64,000 nucleotides of DNA, from assembly GCF_039522665.1 (NCBI RefSeq), contig NZ_BAAADV010000007.1:496001-560000 (forward strand). Reading direction: 5' to 3'. Below, piece by piece: positions 58,171 to 64,000 of the stretch. The number at the start of each line of letters is the position of its first letter. The first letter of the stretch is position 1. The notes under the pieces were generated by a model. The model did not search any database, had not been told where the DNA came from, and worked only from the letters and a program-made list of their open reading frames with translations. A program made the position numbers and the translations under genes. This DNA comes from Natronoarchaeum mannanilyticum (GTDB taxonomy: Archaea > Halobacteriota > Halobacteria > Halobacteriales > Natronoarchaeaceae).

Positions 58171-58257
58171 TCAGCTCAGGACGATGAAAAATCCGGTCAG
58201 GAACATCATCGTCACGATCGCGCCGAGCACGAGCCCGAGCAGTTCCTTCTCGCTCAT
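58171..58257 (-). CDS. 28-residue single-span membrane microprotein
   Basis: The frame encodes 28 residues: MSEKELLGLVLGAIVTMMFL, then TGFFIVLS. A charged start precedes one hydrophobic span of about 22 residues. Minus-strand GGCTTTTCC about 32 bases before its ATG can act as promoter, and it overlaps that of the divergent plus-strand gene. Its length fits small oxidase-associated membrane subunits. It is supported by its start, stop and composition, but not by protein evidence. Confidence 0.55.
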   Translation of the reverse strand: MSEKELLGLVLGAIVTMMFLTGFFIVLS

Positions 58258-58317
58258 AGTTCAACTCAGGCGCGACGAGTGGAAAAGCCTATTCCTTCCA
58301 GGCCCGACCGTTCGAAC

Positions 58318-58599
58318 GTGACAGACGCCGAATCGACGTTCGAGGGGATCGATGCCGGCGAGGGGCTCGACGGCCGGCGGTTCGTGATCGGGCTCTACCT
58401 GGCGCTGGTCGGCGTCACCGCGACTATGGGAGCGATCCTCTCGGTAGTGCTCACCGGGGTCGAGGAGTCGCTGACGCTGTTCGGGATCATCGCTCTCCCG
58501 CCGACGGCAGCCGGATTCGCACTCTACGGCGGCCTCACGGTCGCGGTGATCCTCGGCGTCCCGCTGCTCGCGATGATCTACATCTCCGAAAAACGGTAG
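58318..58599 (+). CDS. Small membrane protein near coxA (DUF7520-like)
   Basis: A 93-residue protein with a polar acidic start (about 18 residues) and two transmembrane segments: GLYLALVGVTATMGAILSVVLTGVEESLTLFG and IIALPPTAAGFALYGGLTVAVILGVPLLAMIYI. The start is GTG at 58318; GCCTATTCC precedes it by 28 bases. It shares a 60-base divergent promoter region with the 28-residue protein gene. Function unknown; related small proteins occur near haloarchaeal oxidases (tentative). Confidence 0.7.
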   Translation: MTDAESTFEGIDAGEGLDGRRFVIGLYLALVGVTATMGAILSVVLTGVEESLTLFGIIALPPTAAGFALYGGLTVAVILGVPLLAMIYISEKR

Positions 58600-58652
58600 A
58601 AAGCGCGGCCGAAACACGGTGGACGGGGGTCACCGAACCGCCGACGAGACCC

Positions 58653-60632
58653 TCAGTCGCCGCCGACTTGCTTCTGGATCTCGTCGACGATCTCGGGGTT
58701 GCGCAGCGTCGACGTATCGCCCAGCTCCTCGCCGTTAGCGATCTCCTCGAGCAGTCGTCGCATGATCTTGCCCGAGCGCGTCTTGGGGAGTTCCGGCGTG
58801 AAGATGACCTCCTCCGGACGCGCGATCGGGCCGATGGCGTCCTCGATGCTCTCGACGACCCGTTCGCGAAGCCGTTCGTCGCCCTCGGTGCCTTCCTCGG
58901 TGATGGCGTAGACGTACACCGCCTCGCCTTTCACCTCGTGGTCGCCCCCGACGACCGCCGCCTCCGCGACGCCGGGAACGCCGACCGCCGCCGACTCGAT
59001 CTCCATCGTCCCGAGGCGATGACCCGAGACGTTCAGCACGTCGTCGACGCGACCGAGGACGGTGATGTAGTCGTCCTCGTCGACCTTGGCGCCGTCCTCG
59101 GGGAAGTAGATCCACTCGTCCTCGTCGGGCTCGGAGTACTCCTCCCAGTACTCGGAGACGAACCGCTCGTCGTTGTCGTAGAGGGTGCGCAGCATGCCGG
59201 GCCAGGGCTTCTGGATCGTGAGGTGGCCGGCCTGACCGGGCTCGACTTCCTCCTTGTCGGGATGGATCACCTTGGCGTCGATGCCGGGCAGCGCAGGGCC
59301 GGCCGAGCCGGGTTTCATCTCGTTGACGCCGGGGAGGGTGGTGACCATCATGCCGCCAGTCTCTGTCTGCCACCAGGTGTCGACGACCGGGCACGACTCG
59401 TCGCCGATATGTTTGTAGTACCACTTCCAGGCGCGGGGGTTGATCGGCTCGCCCACGGTGCCGAGCAGGCGCAGGCTCGACAGGTCGCGGCTGGCCGGCC
59501 AGTCCTCGCCCCACTTCATGAACGCACGAATGGCGGTTGGGGCGGTGTAGAAGATGTCGACCGCGTTCTTCTCGACGATCTCCCACAGGCGATCCTTCTC
59601 GGGGTAATCCGGCGTCCCCTCGTACATCATCGTCGTCGTGCCCAGCGCCAGCGGCCCGTACACGATGTAGGAGTGGCCCGTGATCCAGCCGATGTCCGCC
59701 GAGCACCAGTAGGTGTCCTCGGGTTCGATGTCGAGGACGGCCCGGCTGGTCCAGGCGCAGTACGAGAGGTAGCCGCCGGTGGTGTGTTTGACGCCTTTCG
59801 GTTCGCCCGTCGTCCCCGAGGTGTACATCAAGAACAGCATGTCCTCGGCGTCGCGGGTCACCGGCTCGACCCGATCGCCGTCGTGGGCGTCGACCAGATC
59901 GTCGTAGTCGCGGTACTTCTCGCCGAGGAAGTGCGTCAGTTCGTCGCCAAGCCGATCGACTACGACGACGTTTTCGACCTCGTGGTCGACGCCGCGCAGA
60001 CCCTTGTCGGCTTTCTCCTTGTGATTCAGGGCGTCGCCGCGGCGGTAGTAGCCGTCGCAGGTGACGAGATACTCCGAGTCGGCGGAGTTCATGCGCGTCG
60101 CCAGCGCGTCAGCCGAGAAGCCCGCGAACACGACCGAGTGGGGCGCGCCGATCCGAGCACAGGCCAGCATCGCGATCGGCAGCTCCGGGATCATCGGCAT
60201 GTACAGCGTGACCACGTCGTCTTCCTCGACCCCAAGATCGCGCAGCGCGGCGGCGAACTCGTTGACCTCGCGATACAGGTCCTGATACGTGTACGTCCGC
60301 GTCTCGCCGAGTTCCCCTTCCCACTTGATCGCGGCCTGGTTCTTCCGACCGTTCTCGACGTGCCGGTCGACGCAGTTGTACGCCGCGTTCAGCTCACCGT
60401 TCACGAACCACTCGTAGAACGGGGCGTCTTCCTCGTCGAGCACCTCGTCCCACTCGCTCTCCCAGTCGAGGAGCTCGGCCGCCCGTTCCCACGATTGGGG
60501 CCAGTTCTCCTCGAACTCCTCGTAGATCGCCTCGTCGGAGACGTTGGCCTGCTCGACGAACTCTTCGGGCGGCTCGAAGGAATCCTGTTCGGCCAGGCGA
60601 GCCTCCAGCTCGACGTCGGGATCGTCAGTCAT
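58653..60632 (-). CDS. acs: Acetyl-CoA synthetase (AMP-forming)
   Basis: The 659-residue ANL-superfamily ligase has the AMP-binding loop YTSGTTGEPKGVKHTTGGY, WWQTETGG (motif A5), and DVLNVSGHRLGTMEIESA (hinge/A8 region). The late PKTRSGKIMRRLL motif contains the acetylated-type catalytic Lys. It makes acetyl-CoA from acetate, ATP and CoA. Length and motifs match bacterial Acs. A GTTTATCC element about 31-38 bases upstream of the ATG at 60632 and a GATAA/TTATC dyad (60662-60674) precede it. With methylmalonyl-CoA mutase nearby it fits acetate/propionate use. Confidence 0.96.
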   Translation of the reverse strand: MTDDPDVELEARLAEQDSFEPPEEFVEQANVSDEAIYEEFEENWPQSWERAAELLDWESEWDEVLDEEDAPFYEWFVNGELNAAYNCVDRHVENGRKNQAAIKWEGELGETRTYTYQDLYREVNEFAAALRDLGVEEDDVVTLYMPMIPELPIAMLACARIGAPHSVVFAGFSADALATRMNSADSEYLVTCDGYYRRGDALNHKEKADKGLRGVDHEVENVVVVDRLGDELTHFLGEKYRDYDDLVDAHDGDRVEPVTRDAEDMLFLMYTSGTTGEPKGVKHTTGGYLSYCAWTSRAVLDIEPEDTYWCSADIGWITGHSYIVYGPLALGTTTMMYEGTPDYPEKDRLWEIVEKNAVDIFYTAPTAIRAFMKWGEDWPASRDLSSLRLLGTVGEPINPRAWKWYYKHIGDESCPVVDTWWQTETGGMMVTTLPGVNEMKPGSAGPALPGIDAKVIHPDKEEVEPGQAGHLTIQKPWPGMLRTLYDNDERFVSEYWEEYSEPDEDEWIYFPEDGAKVDEDDYITVLGRVDDVLNVSGHRLGTMEIESAAVGVPGVAEAAVVGGDHEVKGEAVYVYAITEEGTEGDERLRERVVESIEDAIGPIARPEEVIFTPELPKTRSGKIMRRLLEEIANGEELGDTSTLRNPEIVDEIQKQVGGD

Positions 60633-60661
60633 GGCGTACGTTCACGTGGAGGGTGCGGGAG

Positions 60662-60674
60662 GATAAACGTTATC
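60662..60674. promoter_or_regulatory. Dyad overlapping the acs promoter
   Basis: GATAA (60662-60666) and TTATC (60670-60674) flank ACG; the minus-strand reading GATAACGTTTATC includes the TATA-like core. It could be a combined TATA and operator site. Confidence 0.4.
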
Positions 60675-60841
60675 AAAGATTGCGAAAATCCCCGGGACGG
60701 CGGCGGGTCAATCGGAAACGCGAACGGCGGCTATCGACACAGCGGCGTCGGGACGCCGCCGGACATGAGTCCGGCGAGCCCTGCCTCGCACACTCGGCAG
60801 GACGCCGCGGAGCGTTCGGAACGCGGCCACCCGGACCGAAC

Positions 60842-62542
60842 TCACGCCATCCCGATCTCCTCCTCGTAGGAGCCGTGGGCCTCCTCGAACACGCGCATGA
60901 TTTCACCCATCGTGGCGTACGCTTTCACCGCCTCGATCATCGCGGGCATCGTGTTCTCGCCGGCGTCGACGGCGTCCTCGATCCGTGCCAGGGCGTCCGC
61001 GACGGCCTCGTCGTCGCGTTCGTTCTTGACGTCCGCGAGGCGGTCGCGCTGGCGCTCCTCGACGGTCTCGTCGACCTTGAGGATGTCCGGGCGGGTGTCC
61101 TCCTCGATGGTGAACCGGTTGACGCCGACGACGACCTCCTCGCCGCTCTCGACGCGCTCCTGATACTCGTAGGACGCCTCCTGGATCTCGCGGTGGAAAT
61201 AGCCGCGTTCGAGCGCCGTCAGGACGCCCTCGCGCATCGAGCCGTCGCCCATCTCGCGGATCTCCGCGAGGTACTCCAACGTCTTCCGCTCGGTCTCGTC
61301 GGTCAGCGCCTCGACGGCGAAGCTCCCGCCCATCGGGTCGACGATGTCGGCGGCGCCGGACTCCTCGGCGATGATCTGCTGGGTGCGCAGCGCCACCCTG
61401 ACGGCTTTCTCGCCGGGCAGCGCGAGTGCCTCGTCGAAGCTGTTGGTGTGCAGGCTCTGGGTCCCGCCGAGCACGCCCGCCAGCGCCTGGATCGTCACGC
61501 GGGCGACGTTGTTCAGCGGCTGCTGGGCGGTCAGGCTCTGGCCCGCGGTCTGGGTGTGGAACTTCAGTTGTTTCGACGCCGCCGCGTCGGCGTCGTACCA
61601 CTCGTCCATCAGGCGCGCGTAGATCCGCCGCGCGGCCCGGAACTTCGCGATCTCCTCGAAGAAGGAGTTGTGGCAGTTAAAAAAGAAGGAGAGCTGGGGC
61701 GCGAACTCGTCGACGGCCATCCCGCGATCGAGGGCGTCCTCGACGTACGCGAACCCGTCGGCGAGCGTGAACGCGAGTTCCTGGATCGCGGTCGACCCGG
61801 CCTCGCGGATGTGATAGCCCGACACGGAGACGGGGTTGAACTTCGGCGTCTCCGCGGCGGCGAACTCGATAACGTCCGTCACCAGATCCAGCGACGGCTC
61901 CGGGGGAATCACCCACTCCTTCTGGGCGATGAACTCCTTGAGCATGTCGTTCTGGAGGGTGCCTCGGAGTTCCTCGCGCGGGACGCCCTGCTGGTCGGCG
62001 ATCGCGACGTACATCGCGTAGATCACCGGCGCCGAGGGATTGATCGTGAAGCTCGTCGACACCTCGCCGACGTCGATCCCCTCGAAGAGGATCTCCATGT
62101 CCCGCAGCGTGTCGACCGCGACGCCCTCCTTGCCGACCTCGCCGTCGGTCAGCGGGTCGTCCGAGTCCTTCCCCATCAGCGTCGGCATGTCGAACGCGGT
62201 CGAGAGCCCGGTCTGACCTTCGTCGATCAGGTAGTGAAAGCGCTCGTTCGTCTCGGTCGCCGTACCGAAGCCGGCGAACTGGCGCATCGTCCACGTCCGG
62301 CCGCGGTACATCGTCGGGTAGACGCCGCGCGTGAACGGTTCCTCGCCGGGGAAACCCAGATCGTCCAGGTAGTCGAGGTCGGCGACGTCCGCGGGCGTGT
62401 ACAGCCGATCGACGTCGAGATTCGAGACCGTCGCGAACCGCTCCTTGCGCTCGCCGTGGCGGTCGAGCGCCGGGTCGAGCGTCTCCGCCTCCCACTCCTC
62501 GCGGGCGTCCCTGATCGACGCGAGGTCGTCCTCGTCGTACAT
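60842..62542 (-). CDS. Methylmalonyl-CoA mutase large (catalytic) subunit
   Basis: A 566-residue TIM-barrel catalytic subunit that lacks a B12-binding domain, the archaeal split type. Features: FTRGVYPTMYRGRTWTMRQFAGFGTATETNERFHYLIDEGQTGLSTAFDMPT, SVSGYHIREAG, HNSFFEEIAKFRAARRIYARLM, LHTNSFDEALALPGEKAVRVALRTQQIIAEES and GVNRF. It isomerises (R)-methylmalonyl-CoA to succinyl-CoA with the separate B12 subunit at 49134-49550. ATG 62542 is chosen because MYDEDDLASIRDAREEWE is the family N-terminus. It is adjacent to acs on the same strand. Confidence 0.95.
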   Translation of the reverse strand: MYDEDDLASIRDAREEWEAETLDPALDRHGERKERFATVSNLDVDRLYTPADVADLDYLDDLGFPGEEPFTRGVYPTMYRGRTWTMRQFAGFGTATETNERFHYLIDEGQTGLSTAFDMPTLMGKDSDDPLTDGEVGKEGVAVDTLRDMEILFEGIDVGEVSTSFTINPSAPVIYAMYVAIADQQGVPREELRGTLQNDMLKEFIAQKEWVIPPEPSLDLVTDVIEFAAAETPKFNPVSVSGYHIREAGSTAIQELAFTLADGFAYVEDALDRGMAVDEFAPQLSFFFNCHNSFFEEIAKFRAARRIYARLMDEWYDADAAASKQLKFHTQTAGQSLTAQQPLNNVARVTIQALAGVLGGTQSLHTNSFDEALALPGEKAVRVALRTQQIIAEESGAADIVDPMGGSFAVEALTDETERKTLEYLAEIREMGDGSMREGVLTALERGYFHREIQEASYEYQERVESGEEVVVGVNRFTIEEDTRPDILKVDETVEERQRDRLADVKNERDDEAVADALARIEDAVDAGENTMPAMIEAVKAYATMGEIMRVFEEAHGSYEEEIGMA

Positions 62543-62688
62543 GTCCGCTAGTTTTGCAGGACTAATGATGAAGATTCGGGTGGGTCGAAGCGGACGATCG
62601 AGGAAAAGTACCGGCAGAAAGTCACCAAACGATCGGTACCGTCGGTTCTCGGTTGCGCCAGCGCTCGACGCCGCGCTCTCCGCCTCGG

Positions 62689-63240
62689 CTATTGCTCCTC
62701 GCCGTCCGGGTCGACGACCTTCTTGCCCGTCTCCATCGGGACGACCTCCTGGTCGGCGTCCTCCCACTCGCGGTCGAGTTCCCTGCCCTCGAACAGCCGA
62801 TCGAGGAAGACGGCCAGTCCGGCGACCTCGGAGTGGGGCTGGTTCGTGACGCCGACGTTCCAGTCGGCGGCCTCGTACACGTCGAACGACACCTTCTCGG
62901 CGCCGACGACGATCAGGAGCGACTCGCCGTCGTCGTCGCGAGTGGCCCGAATCTCGTCCTCGACGTCCTGGACGCGCTCGCCGTACATCGTGAGGTGGGC
63001 GATCCGGCCGTCCCAGTTCCGGAGGACCGCCTTCGGCGAATCGGTCACCTCTGCCTCGAACGGCCCGCCGAACCGATCGGTGATGTCCCGCACCGTCTCG
63101 GCGGCCTGGCTCCCGCCGGCGAAGATCGCCCGATCGGCGCCGAGCGCCCGCGCCGTCAGTCCGACGTGCGTCGTCATGCGGTCGTCCCGTCCCGGCCGGT
63201 GGCCCAGCCGCAGGACGGCGACCGCTGGCTCCCCGTGCAT
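62689..63240 (-). CDS. trm56: tRNA (cytidine-56-2'-O)-methyltransferase aTrm56
   Basis: A 183-residue SPOUT-type methyltransferase. Features: VAVLRLGHRPGRDDRMTTHVGLTARALGADRAIF (N-terminal Arg-rich substrate region), HLTMYGERVQD, LLIVVGAEKV (SAM knot) and NVGVTNQPHSEVAGLAVFLDRLFEG. aTrm56 puts a 2'-O-methyl on C56 in the T-loop of archaeal tRNAs. The length and motif order match the archaeal family. The start is ATG 63240. It is followed on the left by the mutase gene on the same strand (147 bases between). Confidence 0.93.
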   Translation of the reverse strand: MHGEPAVAVLRLGHRPGRDDRMTTHVGLTARALGADRAIFAGGSQAAETVRDITDRFGGPFEAEVTDSPKAVLRNWDGRIAHLTMYGERVQDVEDEIRATRDDDGESLLIVVGAEKVSFDVYEAADWNVGVTNQPHSEVAGLAVFLDRLFEGRELDREWEDADQEVVPMETGKKVVDPDGEEQ

Positions 63241-63380
63241 ACGTTCGGCCTCGCACGGCGCGGGTTAGGGGGTTTCGCTTCCGACCGGTCGGCTCCGAGG
63301 CACCCGAAAATGTTACAGCACGGCTCCCCGAGCATGAATGTTATTCGACCCCAGGAACCCAAAGAAACTTTACACGAAAC

Positions 63381-63386
63381 TTAAAG
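63381..63386 (+). promoter_or_regulatory. Promoter of the 63416 gene
   Basis: TTAAAG lies 30-35 bases before the ATG at 63416, in an AT-richer stretch with an additional CTTTACAC element upstream. It is the expected position of a TATA box. Confidence 0.45.
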
Positions 63387-63415
63387 TACCCGGTAACTAT
63401 CCACGAACAAGTGGC

Positions 63416-63565
63416 ATGACCGGGAAGATCGAGGCGATCGAACGGTGCGCGTACTGCCGGAGCTACGTTCCGGTGACGCCCGTGGACGTCGGCCGATCGG
63501 GCGAGGAGACCGGGCTGCGGGCAGTCGTGACGATCTGTCAGGCCTGTCAGAACGGCGGGTTGTGA
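63416..63565 (+). CDS. Small double-CxxC zinc protein
   Basis: A 49-residue protein with CxxC at Cys11/Cys14 (RCAYCRSYVP) and Cys41/Cys44 (ICQACQNGG), forming one zinc knuckle pair. Such small zinc ribbons are widespread in haloarchaea; several in deletion studies influence growth or motility, but this one is uncharacterised. The ATG at 63416 is preceded by TTAAAG at -30. No operon partner. Confidence 0.75.
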   Translation: MTGKIEAIERCAYCRSYVPVTPVDVGRSGEETGLRAVVTICQACQNGGL

Positions 63566-63652
63566 GCGCGGGAGTCGATCGAGTACTGGAGCCGAGCGAA
63601 AACGGCGACGCGAAGCCGGGAGCTATTCTGCGGTGCGATCGGGCTCCGACAT

Positions 63653-64000
63653 CTACCGAGCGAGTGCAGCCGACGCTTCGTCGCGGAGTCGGGCCGTCGT
63701 CGCTTCGATGTCGTACTCGACGACGCCGGCTTCGTCCAGCTTCGGCAGGTGAACGTGGTGTAGCTCCGCGGCGATCGCCTCGCGGTTCCGCGCGTTCCAC
63801 TCCGATTCGAGGTCGGCGGCGATTTCCGTCGGGCTGACGGCCGCATCGTCGCGCTCGGCGATCGACCGGACGACGCCGCGCCGTCGCTCGTCGGTGATCG
63901 AACGGTCGTCGAACAGCGACTCGATCGGCGTCGGATCGGCCGCGTCGGTCGGATCGGCCGCGTCGATCGGATCGGCGACGCTCGGCGTCGCGTCGGCATC
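63653..64000 (-). CDS. Partial DUF7344-like regulator (5' end outside window)
   Basis: The last 115 residues are present, then the stop at 63653. The N-terminal visible part is a low-complexity repeat (DPIDAADPTDAADPTP) encoded by 18-base GC-rich units. A winged-helix follows: FDDRSITDERRRGVVRSIAERDDAAVSPTEIAADLESEWNARNREAIAAELHHVHLPKLDEAGVVEYDIEATTARLR. The HHVHLPKLDEAGVVEYD part matches the gene at 21850-22185, so both belong to the same regulator family. The true start lies to the right of this window. Confidence 0.85.
   Translation of the reverse strand, partial: DADATPSVADPIDAADPTDAADPTPIESLFDDRSITDERRRGVVRSIAERDDAAVSPTEIAADLESEWNARNREAIAAELHHVHLPKLDEAGVVEYDIEATTARLRDEASAALAR

Noticed and set aside
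58668-60869. Long plus-strand frame (over 700 codons) across acs
   Set aside because: Shadow of the acs codons; composition is typical of antisense of acidic genes and no domain is recognisable.
60653-62551. Long plus-strand frame across the methylmalonyl-CoA mutase gene
   Set aside because: Antisense shadow with Arg/Leu/Asp repetitive composition; the mutase is certain on the minus strand.
63938-63985. 18-base repeat at the right edge as a separate element
   Set aside because: It lies in frame within the truncated regulator gene and encodes its DPxDAA repeat, so it is part of that coding sequence.

Overview
The window is a stretch of haloarchaeal (class Halobacteria) chromosome. The evidence is very high GC content with GC-rich third codon positions, strongly acidic predicted proteins, short or absent 5' leaders with AT-rich TATA-like elements about 25-35 bases before start codons, a tRNA gene without an encoded CCA end, and families typical of this class: a HalX-type response regulator, Bat-like PAS/GAF/HTH_10 regulators, DUF7344-like regulators, aTrm56, and a coenzyme B12 mutase split over two genes. 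I cannot name the genus. I see no insertion sequence, integrase, phage gene, CRISPR array or rRNA. Most of the window reads as ordinary chromosome with dense, mostly single-gene or two-gene transcription units. About 74 protein genes and one tRNA gene are annotated.

Layout. 1-8.8 kb: a partial nuclease-fold-like protein, a two-domain glyoxalase-like protein, msrA, an archaeal RNase J, tRNA-Glu(CTC), an aldo/keto reductase plus methyltransferase pair, a membrane protein with a striking operator-like dyad, and an NhaC-type Na+/H+ antiporter. 8.9-12.8 kb: a very large Tat-exported GH97 glycosidase with a carbohydrate-binding insertion, a basic KGHDK repeat insertion, and a C-terminal tail resembling that of glucodextranase. 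12.8-22.2 kb: small zinc proteins, a GCS2-like ligase, a phosphodiesterase, a HIT protein, a LysE-type exporter, an FMN reductase, cysteine synthase, a PH-domain membrane protein, and a membrane-tethered winged-helix regulator. 22.4-33.8 kb: a Bat-like sensor-regulator, a cupin, an MBL hydrolase, a P-loop ATPase pair, a ThuA-like protein, squalene/phytoene synthase, acyl-CoA dehydrogenase, a PadR regulator and a lipoprotein esterase.

Respiration is the main theme of the second half. At 33.9-38.4 kb lie coxB-coxC-zinc finger on the minus strand and, divergently, a heme-synthesis fusion (half CtaA plus CtaB) followed by a membrane protein with a CxxC. The DUF420 (CtaM-like) protein is at 48.3 kb, and coxA with a small membrane partner is at 54.6-56.9 kb, followed by further small membrane proteins including a 28-residue one. 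Together these could build one aa3-type terminal oxidase from a dispersed gene set.

Other groups are a signalling cassette at 38.5-42.0 kb (PAS histidine kinase, HalX receiver, RadA/KaiC-like ATPase with an altered Walker A), an ABC exporter at 45.8-47.6 kb, and acyl-CoA metabolism. The last comprises the B12-binding subunit of methylmalonyl-CoA mutase plus MeaB at 49.1-50.7 kb, the mutase large subunit at 60.8-62.5 kb, acetyl-CoA synthetase at 58.7-60.6 kb, and a thiolase plus DUF35 pair at 51.7-53.3 kb. This set fits growth on acetate, propionate or fatty acids. The window ends in a truncated DUF7344-like regulator gene.
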